A stretch of DNA of 6,188 nucleotides from Alphaproteobacteria bacterium (GCA_016764135.1 JAESSL010000039.1:1-6188), one strand, 5' to 3'; positions 1-6,188 are shown, numbered from the stretch's first letter. The notes: generated by a model from the sequence alone, not told the origin. Made by a program: numbers and translations.

Positions 1-92
1 CAAAAATATTGAATCGCCTTTTAGTTGCGTCCTACCCGCCAGTGATAAAAACCAAAAACATGTAACGACGCTCGCATCCTTTTGACGAAACG

Positions 93-121
93 AAAAAGGG
101 CCGACGAAATATCGCCGACCC
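93..121 (-). terminator. Rho-independent terminator after the LLM oxidoreductase gene
   Basis: Read on the minus strand, positions 121-112 and 107-98 form a 10-base-pair stem (8 Watson-Crick pairs and 2 G-T wobbles) around a 4-base loop at 111-108. It is followed at once by five T residues (97-93). The stem begins 23 bases after the stop codon of the minus-strand gene ending at 145, where an intrinsic terminator is expected. GC-rich base, tight loop and T-tract are all visible, so the call is strong. It is not a good terminator in the plus direction, because no T-tract follows the stem there. Confidence 0.85.
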
Positions 122-144
122 CTTCCCTCGCCTGTATGTCTATT

Positions 145-1296
145 CTACCGAAAGGACGGCATTACCTCTTTGCCAAACCACTCCAGTTGTTCAATCATCA
201 CGGATTGCGGGGTTCCCATGGCCGACTGGACATTTACATGGTCCAGGCCCGGAAACGCATCACCCAGCGTTTTCAAAAACTCAATGAACCCCTCTGGCGG
301 ACCACAATACCAGGAGCCGCTCTCGCAGGCGTCCTCCAGGCTCGGAATCCCGGATTTCGAAACGCCGCCGCGTTCGCCCAGCGATTTAATCTGCTCCGGT
401 TTCAACCGTCCGAGGAAGCCAAGCGGGCCAAACATCTTGGCGTGCTCCTCATAATACTTTTGCGCTTCGGCAACGGCTTGCTCATGGGTCGGCGCCAGAT
501 GATAGGAAATGCCAAAGCAGAGATTTTCGCCGAGCTCAATATCAATGCCCGCGCGCTTATGGGCGTCCTGAAACGCCTTGACGGAACTCATCGCCAGGAG
601 CGCCGATCCCCCCCCCATCACGCCCTTGATCCCATGCTTCACCATGAAGTCCAGACCACGATCCGTTGCGCTAACGACGGGTTGCCAACATTCGACCGGT
701 TGGTTCAGCGGGCGGGGCACCAGAGTCAGCTCTTTCAGATCATAGCCCCGATACGGCACTTTCGCGGGCAATGTGTAATATTTGCCTTCGTGGGAAAAGG
801 AGTCCTGATGGAACGCCTTGAACAGGATATCGACCTGTTCTTCAAAAATTTCCCGGTTGGCCTCTTTATCCAGCAACGGGCCGCCGAGCGTTTCAACTTC
901 ACGGGTGTGATAACCACGCCCCACGCCAAAGACTACCCGGCCCTTGGTGAGGATATCCGCCACGGCGTAATCTTCCGCCAGACGCAACGGGTGCCACATA
1001 GGCGTAATGTTGAAGCCACACCCGTATTTAAGTGACTTCGTTAAATGCGCCAGATGCTGACTCAACATCAAAACATTAGGAATGACCTCATAGCCTTCTC
1101 GCTGGAAATGATGCTCCGCGAACCAGAGAGTGTCGTACCCCAACGCATCCATCGTTTTAGCCATCGCTTCGGCTTTATCAAACACCGTCATAAGATGTTC
1201 ATTTGAATAGCGACGTTCGTTCACTGGCGTCGCATCCTCGCCAATATCTTCAAAATCGACATGCCCGGCGAACAGCGAAGAAAACCGCTTAATCAT
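145..1296 (-). CDS. LLM class flavin-dependent oxidoreductase (bacterial luciferase-like monooxygenase family)
   Basis: A 383-residue protein of the luciferase-like monooxygenase superfamily. These are cytosolic TIM-barrel enzymes that use reduced FMN or F420 to oxidise small organic substrates; the substrate here cannot be told. Visible family marks are the W-F-A-E-H-H-F strand at residues 58-64, H-P-L-R-L-A-E at 102-108, and G-R-V-V-F-G-V-G-R-G-Y at 119-129 (the conserved barrel segment). Next comes the E-I-F-E-E helix at about 149-153, then a Gly-rich loop at 228-230. Length fits the family, and no signal peptide or membrane segment is seen. The ATG at 1296 is chosen because GGGAG lies 7 bases upstream (1308-1304) and the residues after it start the family-like sequence. 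The frame stays open to an ATG at 1425, but that 43-residue extension looks non-homologous. The Gly loop is encoded across a run of nine G. The gene stands alone, ends in an intrinsic terminator and is divergent from the MmgE/PrpD gene. Confidence 0.93.
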   Translation of the reverse strand: MIKRFSSLFAGHVDFEDIGEDATPVNERRYSNEHLMTVFDKAEAMAKTMDALGYDTLWFAEHHFQREGYEVIPNVLMLSQHLAHLTKSLKYGCGFNITPMWHPLRLAEDYAVADILTKGRVVFGVGRGYHTREVETLGGPLLDKEANREIFEEQVDILFKAFHQDSFSHEGKYYTLPAKVPYRGYDLKELTLVPRPLNQPVECWQPVVSATDRGLDFMVKHGIKGVMGGGSALLAMSSVKAFQDAHKRAGIDIELGENLCFGISYHLAPTHEQAVAEAQKYYEEHAKMFGPLGFLGRLKPEQIKSLGERGGVSKSGIPSLEDACESGSWYCGPPEGFIEFLKTLGDAFPGLDHVNVQSAMGTPQSVMIEQLEWFGKEVMPSFR

Positions 1297-1303
1297 TGAA
1301 TAT

Positions 1304-1308
1304 CTCCC
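1304..1308 (-). promoter_or_regulatory. Ribosome binding site that sets the LLM gene start
   Basis: On the minus strand GGGAG sits 7 bases upstream of the ATG at 1296-1294. It decides between this start and the longer open frame beginning at 1425, which would otherwise add 43 residues lacking family resemblance. Confidence 0.65.
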
Positions 1309-1507
1309 AATTACAAAACTGAATTTGGAAACCGTAGCAATTCGAAACCCATAAAAAAACCAGAATTCGCCCTTCCCGCGATCCACACCCCTTTGAATCC
1401 GCTTCCCCATTGGTCCGGACAACAAGGTTTAGATTTGCGCTGACGCCTTCGTCCGAATACATCTTGATCCAGGATTATCCGAGCCTTGATGGGAAAAGTT
1501 GAAATCA

Positions 1508-2866
1508 ATGTCAGAAAATTCGACGGGTTCCGTCATAGAGGGCCTGACGGCCTATATCGCCAACGCCCTGAGGAGCGATTTGCCGCCAGAGGTCGCCGCA
1601 AAAGCAAAACACCATTTGCTCGATACAATCTCATCGATGATTTCCGGGGCCCATATGGCGCCGGGACAAGTCGCCGTCCGCTACGCCGCGTCCCAAGGCG
1701 GCCCCAATGAAGCTCTGATTGCAGGAAGCAACGTCATAGTATCGGCGGTCAACGCCGCATTGGCGAACGGGATGACCGCACATGCGGATGAGACTGACGA
1801 TTCACATTTTGCGTCGCGTAGCCATTTGGGCTGCGCCGTCGTCCCCGCCGCACTGGCCATGGCGGAGCGCGAAGGCTGCAACGGCGACGCGCTGCTGAAG
1901 GCGGTGGTGCTCGGCTATGACATTGGCGGGCGACTGACGACCGCGCTGGGCGGCGACAGGTTCTACGAGGCCGGACACAGCACCCATTCCTTTGCGCCGC
2001 TTTTTGGCGCCGCCGCCGCTGCTGGCGCCTTGGCCGGGCTGAGCGAACAGCAATTACGCTGGATGATCTCCTATACCGCGCAACAGGCGTCCGGGGTTAA
2101 TTGCTGGCAACGCGACGCCGACCATATTGAAAAGGCGTTTGATTTTGGCGGTATGGCCGCCCGCAACGCGATCGCCGCGGCGACGATGGTTCAGGCCGGG
2201 TTTACCGGATTGGACGATGTATTTACCGGTGAGCGAAACTTCTTCTTCGCCTATGCGCCGGACGACGCCCAACCCGCCGCCCTGCTGGATGCGTTAGGCG
2301 CGCGCTATGAAATAATGCACACCAACATAAAAAAATGGACTGTTGGCTCGCCTATTCAGGCCGTCCTCGATTCCGTACAGGCCATACTTGGAGAAAATGA
2401 CCTGGTCCCTGAAGACATCGCAGAAATCGTTATCCGCATGTCGGACAAGGAATCCCATGTCGTCGATAATCGCCACATGGCGGAAATCAATCTGCAATAC
2501 CTGACCGCCGTCATGGTCCTGGACCGCACGGTAACCTTTGCCTCCGCGCATGACGACGCCCGGATGGAAGCCGCTGATATCCAAAATATCAAACAGCGTA
2601 TCCAGTTGATCCCGGACGCGAACCTGCCCCGCCGGCAACCCGTTATCGAAATTAAAACGGCAACAGGGCAATTGTTCTCACACCGCACATCCGCCGTGCG
2701 AGGAACGCCGGAAAACCCGATGAGCCAAAAAGAAGTCGGCGACAAGGCGTTCGACCTTGTCGCCGACCCCTTGGGCGCGGACAAGGCCCGCGCCCTTATT
2801 GAGCGTATCTGGACTATAGAAACGGTACGCAATACACGTGATTTACGCGAATTGATGACGCCCTAG
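1508..2866 (+). CDS. MmgE/PrpD family protein (2-methylcitrate dehydratase / cis-aconitate decarboxylase superfamily)
   Basis: A 452-residue cytosolic protein of the MmgE/PrpD superfamily. Members include 2-methylcitrate dehydratase, cis-aconitate decarboxylase and related enzymes acting on small polycarboxylates; this member's substrate is unknown. The all-alpha N-terminal domain runs from about residue 8 to 260. It shows the H-A-D-E-T-D-D motif (92-98), a following His (106) before V-V-P-A-A-L-A-M-A-E (111-120), the H-S-T-H segment before a G-A-A-A-A-A stretch (157-172), and a Lys in E-K-A-F-D-F-G-G (209) matching the conserved active-site Lys region. The smaller C-terminal domain starts near W277. 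There the K-K-W-T-V-G-S-P-I-Q segment stands where many members have a P-x-C-x-x-x-H type motif, so this belongs to a divergent subfamily. ATG 1508 is preferred over an in-frame TTG at 1499; GGGA at 1491-1494 is only a modest ribosome site for either. It is divergent from the LLM gene and convergent with the gene ending at 2905, so it is probably monocistronic. Confidence 0.92.
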   Translation: MSENSTGSVIEGLTAYIANALRSDLPPEVAAKAKHHLLDTISSMISGAHMAPGQVAVRYAASQGGPNEALIAGSNVIVSAVNAALANGMTAHADETDDSHFASRSHLGCAVVPAALAMAEREGCNGDALLKAVVLGYDIGGRLTTALGGDRFYEAGHSTHSFAPLFGAAAAAGALAGLSEQQLRWMISYTAQQASGVNCWQRDADHIEKAFDFGGMAARNAIAAATMVQAGFTGLDDVFTGERNFFFAYAPDDAQPAALLDALGARYEIMHTNIKKWTVGSPIQAVLDSVQAILGENDLVPEDIAEIVIRMSDKESHVVDNRHMAEINLQYLTAVMVLDRTVTFASAHDDARMEAADIQNIKQRIQLIPDANLPRRQPVIEIKTATGQLFSHRTSAVRGTPENPMSQKEVGDKAFDLVADPLGADKARALIERIWTIETVRNTRDLRELMTP

Positions 2867-2904
2867 ATCTGAGCGACGCCGTTCGACCGAAGTCTTTTGG
2901 CGCC

Positions 2905-3732
2905 TTACGCTGTTTTAGGCTGCATCTCGCGCGCCTTGTTCTCCATGCCGGGCAGGAGATCGGCGATTACGTCGTCGTCCAGATCAGCGGCGACCCCGGG
3001 ATAGCCCGCTTCCGCGATCATCACGCGAAGCTTGCGCGCTTTCAAAACATCCAGCGTCCATTCCAGAGGATCCGGCACCAGGGTTTTATCCCAGTAGATC
3101 CGATGGTTCTTGTTACGCGGCCCATAATGATAATGCGGCTCCTTGCGGAAACAATCAAACGCCAGCAATTCTGTTTCCTCGGCGTTCATTCCATCCGGCG
3201 TGCCAGACAGATCGGACATCACGTGGATCGCCAACCCGCCATCATCGCCAAGCGTCCGCAATTCCAGACCAAAGCGGATATTGCCCGCTTCAAATATATC
3301 CGTGCCCCGGTTGTGTTTGACGGTTAAGCGCCCCTTGCTGGACGCCTCCCGTGCGGCGTTTTCAATTTCACCCAGACTTTCGGCGACTTTCTGCGTATCA
3401 ATTTTAGCCGCCACATCCGCATATCCCGCGGCTTCGACCATGACAGGCAGATTTTCGCGCAATTGCCGCATCGTCCATCCAATCGGATTGCCGTCCACGA
3501 TGGGGTCCATCCGGCAGACCAGGTTTTTACCGTCCGGGTCATAAATATAGTTTCGGTCGATATCACAGCAGTTAAAGCGCAATAACGTCTTTTCCTTACC
3601 GTCGATCTGAGCGCGAACAAATATCATGACGCCTTGATCCGGCACGCCGCCGTGAATGTTTCCGTCCCATTGTTCATGACGAACGGTGATCGATATCTCA
3701 CCGATCTCGAACTTTTGACTACCTCTTTTCAT
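2905..3732 (-). CDS. Hypothetical protein with two tandem copies of one domain
   Basis: I do not recognise this 275-residue protein. It is built from two related halves, about residues 8-130 and 147-270. The clearest matching blocks are V-M-I-F-V...I-D-G with L-A-I-H-V...L-S-G; L-L-R-F-N-C-C with L-L-A-F-D-C-F; W-T-M-R-Q-L with W-T-L-D-V-L; V-M-V-E-A-A-G-Y-A-D-V-A-A with V-M-I-A-E-A-G-Y-P-G-V-A-A; and E-N-A-A-R-E with E-N-K-A-R-E. The first copy has a Cys pair (55-56) plus Cys 73; the second keeps one Cys (194) and has a His/Tyr-rich stretch (200-214). No signal peptide or membrane segment is seen, so it is probably cytosolic. ATG 3732 has AGGGG four bases upstream (3741-3737); an in-frame TTG at 3753 lacks a ribosome site. 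It lies 54 bases downstream of the cyclase-like gene on the same strand, with no terminator seen between them, and may be co-transcribed with it. Real coding is supported by the conserved internal duplication; function is unknown. Confidence 0.85.
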   Translation of the reverse strand: MKRGSQKFEIGEISITVRHEQWDGNIHGGVPDQGVMIFVRAQIDGKEKTLLRFNCCDIDRNYIYDPDGKNLVCRMDPIVDGNPIGWTMRQLRENLPVMVEAAGYADVAAKIDTQKVAESLGEIENAAREASSKGRLTVKHNRGTDIFEAGNIRFGLELRTLGDDGGLAIHVMSDLSGTPDGMNAEETELLAFDCFRKEPHYHYGPRNKNHRIYWDKTLVPDPLEWTLDVLKARKLRVMIAEAGYPGVAADLDDDVIADLLPGMENKAREMQPKTA

Positions 3733-3786
3733 GATTCCCCTGCTTTCCTGCAATATTAAAATCCGATAAGCCGCTCGTTCAAAAAT

Positions 3787-4737
3787 TTACCCGGTCATCA
3801 CCCAGATCCCGTCCCAGTTTTCAGGAGGCGGGGTCGCCATGTAACGAAGGCATCGCTCCAGATAAAGCCTGGACGGCGAGTCGCCCGCAGACAGCGTCAG
3901 AGCGGTGGAAAAAGCGTTCATCGCCTCTTTCCAGTTGCGATTTCGATAGAGTGATAATCCTTTTTCAAACGCTTCGATCGCAGCGTCCATATTTGGGAAC
4001 GAGTCGTCATCGAAATGATCGAGCGCCTCGAAGATGGGCACGGGACGATTTTCGCCTTTTACGCGTATAATGTCTAGCTCGCGAATCTTCAGACCTGCGC
4101 CCTGCACCGCGTCGACCGTCGCGCTTCCCAACAAAATTTGAACATCATATTCATTCGCCGCGTCCTCAAGCTGGGTCGCCAATTTCACGGAATCGCCGAC
4201 AATCGCATAATCCAGACTGTTAGGGCCGCCGATATTGCCCGAAATCAACTCCCCCGTATTCACGCCGACACGGGTGAGGATTTTAGAGCCGCCTCTTTTT
4301 ACGCGCTCCACATTCATCGCATTTAACGCGCGCATCATATCGTTGGCCGCCGTCACCGCTTTGACCGCGTCATCATCCCCTGGAAACGGCGCGCCAAAAA
4401 CGGCCATAACCGCATTGCCAATATGCTTGTCCAGCATGCCGCCATGCTTCACGACGACATCCACCATACTCGCGTAATACTCGTTCAGCATGGAGACGGT
4501 GTCCCGGGCGTCAACGTCTTCAAAGACGGCGGCGCCGCTGCGAATATCGGAATACAACACGGTCGCAGTCTGGGGCGTTCCCCCGAAAGACACTTCTCCT
4601 GTCTCCACCATCTGTTCGGCCGCCTCATTGGTCATGTAGCGGACCATCGTGGATTTCAGACGTTTCTCCTGGGTGATGTCGTCCATGCTGATCATGAAGC
4701 CGGTCGACTCGTTATTTGCATCCAGCAAGGGCGACAC
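3787..4737 (-). CDS. 3' fragment of the cyclase-like gene: PAS end, degenerate class III cyclase domain, TPR-like tail
   Basis: Numbered from the GTG at 4737 (316 residues), which has no good ribosome site, so independent translation is doubtful. Residues 1-25 finish the PAS domain (F-M-I-S-M-D-D-I-T-Q-E-K-R). A linker with M-V-R-Y-M leads to the class III cyclase homology domain, about 52-240. The first metal-binding Asp is kept (D64 in Y-S-D-I-R), as is the adenine-contacting Lys (K104). The second metal Asp position is Asn (N108 in I-G-N-A), the substrate-specifying Asp/Thr position is Ala (A178), the transition-state Asn is Lys (K185) and the transition-state Arg is Gln (Q189). Position equivalences come from matching the D-Y-T-x-I-G-D-x-V-N-L-A-S-R pattern by eye. 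The C-terminal 250-316 is a TPR-like tail with P-P-P-E-N-W-D-G-I-W-V-M, usual for this family, so the protein ends naturally. Cyclase activity is unlikely; a regulatory or binding role is possible. Confidence 0.85.
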   Translation of the reverse strand: MSPLLDANNESTGFMISMDDITQEKRLKSTMVRYMTNEAAEQMVETGEVSFGGTPQTATVLYSDIRSGAAVFEDVDARDTVSMLNEYYASMVDVVVKHGGMLDKHIGNAVMAVFGAPFPGDDDAVKAVTAANDMMRALNAMNVERVKRGGSKILTRVGVNTGELISGNIGGPNSLDYAIVGDSVKLATQLEDAANEYDVQILLGSATVDAVQGAGLKIRELDIIRVKGENRPVPIFEALDHFDDDSFPNMDAAIEAFEKGLSLYRNRNWKEAMNAFSTALTLSAGDSPSRLYLERCLRYMATPPPENWDGIWVMTG

Positions 4738-4739
4738 CT

Positions 4740-5684
4740 TCAGGTTGACCGAAACTCGGGCGCCGTCGCTTTAATCAATTCTCGATCCGCAATAGCGTCG
4801 CTGCTTGAGGAGTCGCCCGCCTCTAGAATCCGGGTCACCAATTGCCCCTGACCTACGGAGCCAAAAATATCGGCGACGTTTTTACCAATAAACCAAGCAA
4901 CAGGTTGGCCGAAAATACGCGCCACGGCGTCATTCGCAGACGTCACGCGTCCATCATCGCCAAAGGTCGCCAAGCCACTGTTCAGGCTTTTCAGGATATT
5001 GTCGTTAAAAACCTTTGCATTGTTCACATCTTCAAAAAGATGCGCGTTTTGCAACGCGAGGCTCAATTGCGTTGTAAACGCATCAAGACGGCTTTCATCC
5101 CGGTCGTTGAACTCGCCTTCGCGCTTGTTCAACACTTGCACGACGCCAATTGTCGTTCCCGACTTGTCCCGGATCGGCATGCACAAAAGACTGGTGGTTC
5201 TGAACCCGGTCTCGCGATCGATCAACGGGTTAAACCGTCGGTCATCATAGACGTTTTTGACCCGCTCCCCCACCCCAGTGGTGAAGACATGTCCCGCAAT
5301 GCCCTCATCACAGGCGAACCGCAATTCCTTGACCCGCACGCCCTCGGCGACCCGGGAGAACAATTCACTGGTTTTCACATCAAAGAGAAACAGAGACGAA
5401 CGCTTCGCGTCGAGCAAATCCGTCGCCGCTGCGATGATTCGCTGCAACAGCGTATCCAGGTTGATCTCGCCAGCGATATCCTTGACCGTCTCCAGCATTT
5501 TGGCTTCGCCGCCAAGGGTCGCCGCCATGGCGTTAAACGCTTCAAAAAGACCGCTTGAATCGGCCTCCGCTGGCAAGCGGGTGTCAAAAGCGCCCGTCGA
5601 GACACGCTCCATCGCCGCCACAAGCGCGCTGAGACGCTCATCGGTTTCAGTTGTGGAATCGGCGCCCGGTTGCTGCGGTTCCAT
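4740..5684 (-). CDS. 5' fragment of the cyclase-like gene: HAMP-like, GAF and truncated PAS
   Basis: This open frame would give 314 residues on its own. Residues 14-60 resemble a HAMP linker (T-G-A-F-D-T-R-L-P then F-N-A-M-A-A-T-L) but no membrane helix precedes it, so the protein is likely cytosolic. A GAF domain follows at about 77-215, with L-L-D-A-K-R-S-S-L-F-L-F, D-E-G-I-A-G-H-V at 127-133, the D-R-R-F-N segment and the S-L-L-C-M-P-I strand at 165-171, ending in a helix that leads to the next domain. GAF domains bind small ligands such as cyclic nucleotides; the ligand here is unknown. A PAS domain begins near 225 (I-L-K-S-L-N-S-G-L, then G-R-V-T-S-A-N-D-A) and is cut after E-L-I-K. The last roughly eight residues are out-of-frame sequence. 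If translated alone it would be a sensor without output. Confidence 0.8.
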   Translation of the reverse strand: MEPQQPGADSTTETDERLSALVAAMERVSTGAFDTRLPAEADSSGLFEAFNAMAATLGGEAKMLETVKDIAGEINLDTLLQRIIAAATDLLDAKRSSLFLFDVKTSELFSRVAEGVRVKELRFACDEGIAGHVFTTGVGERVKNVYDDRRFNPLIDRETGFRTTSLLCMPIRDKSGTTIGVVQVLNKREGEFNDRDESRLDAFTTQLSLALQNAHLFEDVNNAKVFNDNILKSLNSGLATFGDDGRVTSANDAVARIFGQPVAWFIGKNVADIFGSVGQGQLVTRILEAGDSSSSDAIADRELIKATAPEFRST

Positions 5685-5738
5685 CACAATATTCCCTTAA
5701 ACATCAGAAGCGCATCCATATCTGGACACGCGCCGGGA

Positions 5739-5768
5739 ATTGTATGAGGTCGCGACGTTGAATCGCAA
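5739..5768 (-). promoter_or_regulatory. Candidate sigma-70-type promoter for the cyclase-like gene
   Basis: On the minus strand TTGCGA (5768-5763, four of six matches to TTGACA) and TACAAT (5744-5739, five of six matches to TATAAT) are separated by 18 bases. A start near 5732 would leave a leader of roughly 48 bases before the ATG at 5684, containing the GGGA ribosome site. The position, in the 142-base gap between the CoA-transferase stop and the cyclase-like gene, is sensible. It rests on consensus matching alone, so it is tentative. It would imply that the cyclase-like gene and the gene downstream of it can be transcribed apart from the CoA-transferase gene. Confidence 0.35.
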
Positions 5769-5826
5769 GCATTTGTCGCAGGCGAGCAGACCGGTCCGCC
5801 AACACTTTTGATTGAGGTTTTCCCCG

Positions 5827-6188
5827 CTATGCGTCGGGGACGGAAAGAACCCCGCAATCATCCGCATAGGTCAGCGGCGCGCCGGTCTGCGCTTGCAGCT
5901 CATCGCGCGACAAACCCTCGAGAATCTCGACTACGTGAAAGCCCTCACCGCTCAGGTCAATCACCGCCAAGCCCGTGTAAACCCTGTCCACGCAACCGAA
6001 TCCGGTTTCGGGATACTGACACTTTTCCACCAGTCGCGGACTGCCATCTCGGTTCACATGAGCCATCATGACCCGCACCGATTTGGCGCCGGACGCCAAA
6101 TCCATGGCGCCGCCGACAAGCGGTCCCTTATTGGGTACCTTTGCGTCCCAATTAGCGAGATCTCCATTCGAGGCGACCTCAAATCCAC
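5827..6188 (-). CDS. CoA-transferase subunit B, C-terminal part (3-oxoadipate / 3-oxoacid CoA-transferase type), cut by window edge
   Basis: The last 119 residues are visible, roughly the C-terminal half of a family usually a little over 200 residues long. They match subunit B of heterodimeric family I CoA-transferases, which move CoA from succinyl-CoA or another donor to a 3-oxoacid in the cytosol. Visible marks are G-D-L-A-N-W near the window edge, G-G-A-M-D-L-A-S-G-A-K, V-M-M-A-H, K-C-Q-Y-P-E-T-G-F-G-C-V-D-R-V-Y-T, L-A-V-I-D-L and the end motif T-G-A-P-L. The C-Y-P-T-G-C-V-R-V-Y-T spacing looks more like the 3-oxoadipate (PcaJ/CatJ) branch than the acetoacetate (ScoB/AtoA) branch, but this is a judgement by eye. 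The catalytic Glu lies in the missing N-terminal part. The frame is open to the window end, so the ATG inside the G-G-A-M-D-L motif is internal, not the start. Subunit A is expected upstream, outside the window. Confidence 0.9.
   Translation of the reverse strand, partial: GFEVASNGDLANWDAKVPNKGPLVGGAMDLASGAKSVRVMMAHVNRDGSPRLVEKCQYPETGFGCVDRVYTGLAVIDLSGEGFHVVEILEGLSRDELQAQTGAPLTYADDCGVLSVPDA

Larger units (their letters stand above)
3787..5684 (-). pseudogene. Frameshifted GAF-PAS-class III nucleotide cyclase homology-TPR protein
   Basis: Two abutting minus-strand frames together make one protein. The upstream frame stops at TGA 4742-4740 in mid PAS domain; the downstream frame resumes with V-S-V-N-L-K-V-S-P-L-L-D, the expected end of that PAS domain, and runs on through the cyclase. 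The downstream frame has a stop at 4773-4771, so the shift must lie between 4770 and 4743. Restoring one base gives 632 codons plus stop with continuous homology. A lost G near 4767, changing GCG-GAC-GGC to GCG-ACG-GC, would explain it neatly and restore K-A-D-G-A-R-V-S-V-N. No classic slippery heptamer is visible there, so programmed shifting is not favoured. It may be a true inactivating mutation or a sequencing error. ATG 5684 is preferred, with GGGA eight bases upstream; GTG 5687 is the alternative. Intact relatives make cAMP or cGMP and respond to ligands at GAF/PAS. Confidence 0.82.

Noticed and set aside
1..92. Possible gene end or promoter at the left edge
   Set aside because: AT-rich patches are present, but no frame gives a recognisable peptide and no convincing -35/-10 pair was found.
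82..1035. Long plus-strand open frame of 317 codons opposite the LLM gene
   Set aside because: It lies antisense to a clear LLM-family gene, runs across that gene's terminator, and its translation (Arg-, His- and Gln-rich) shows no family resemblance.
1306..1340. TTGCTA and TGTAAT boxes upstream of the LLM gene as a promoter
   Set aside because: The -10-like box ends only about ten bases before the start codon and touches the ribosome site, so transcription would begin at or inside the gene start.
1297..1425. 43-residue N-terminal extension of the LLM protein
   Set aside because: The ATG at 1296 has GGGAG at good spacing and begins the family-like sequence; the extension reads as translated intergenic DNA.
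4743..4773. Programmed -1 ribosomal frameshifting in the cyclase-like gene
   Set aside because: No canonical slippery heptamer is present between the two limiting stops, and a simple one-base deletion explains the join.
4842..5558. Plus-strand open frame of 238 codons opposite the GAF/PAS region
   Set aside because: It is antisense to recognisable GAF and PAS coding sequence, and its translation resembles no family I know.
5789..5796. Eight-base palindrome GACCGGTC upstream of the candidate promoter
   Set aside because: Short, does not extend outward and is not repeated nearby, so it is too common to call an operator.
5816..5842. Hairpin over the CoA-transferase stop codon (CCCCG paired with CGGGG)
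   Set aside because: The stem is about six pairs and is followed by A residues rather than T on the minus strand, so it does not qualify as an intrinsic terminator.

Overview
The window looks like chromosomal DNA of a proteobacterium, most likely an alphaproteobacterium. The reasons are a moderately GC-rich base composition, a GAF-PAS-cyclase-TPR protein whose closest resemblance in memory is to the Rhizobiales/Rhodospirillales type, and the general mix of MmgE/PrpD, LLM flavin oxidoreductase and CoA-transferase genes. This placement is inference from protein style; no rRNA or other marker gene is present.

Layout, left to right. Bases 1-92 hold no recognisable gene. A strong intrinsic terminator at 93-121 (minus strand) ends an LLM-class flavin-dependent oxidoreductase gene (145-1296, minus). 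A roughly 210-base divergent intergenic region separates it from an MmgE/PrpD-family gene (1508-2866, plus). That gene converges, with only 38 bases between stop codons, on a leftward group. Its last member (2905-3732, minus) is an unrecognised 275-residue protein built from two tandem copies of one domain. Upstream on the same strand, 54 bases away, is a gene for a HAMP-like/GAF/PAS/class III nucleotide cyclase/TPR-like protein (3787-5684, minus). It is broken by a one-base frameshift in the PAS domain. Further upstream, after a 142-base gap with a candidate promoter, is the 3' half of a CoA-transferase subunit B gene (5827 to beyond 6188, minus), cut by the window edge.

How the genes may work together. 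The LLM oxidoreductase, MmgE/PrpD protein and CoA-transferase are catabolic-type enzymes of organic and acyl-CoA metabolism, but nothing here ties them to one pathway. The cyclase-like protein and the duplicated-domain protein are adjacent on one strand and may be co-transcribed. The most notable result is that the cyclase homology domain keeps its fold motifs and first metal-binding Asp, yet has replaced the second metal-binding Asp, the substrate-specifying residue and both transition-state residues. It is probably a pseudo-cyclase, or a decaying gene, independently of the frameshift.
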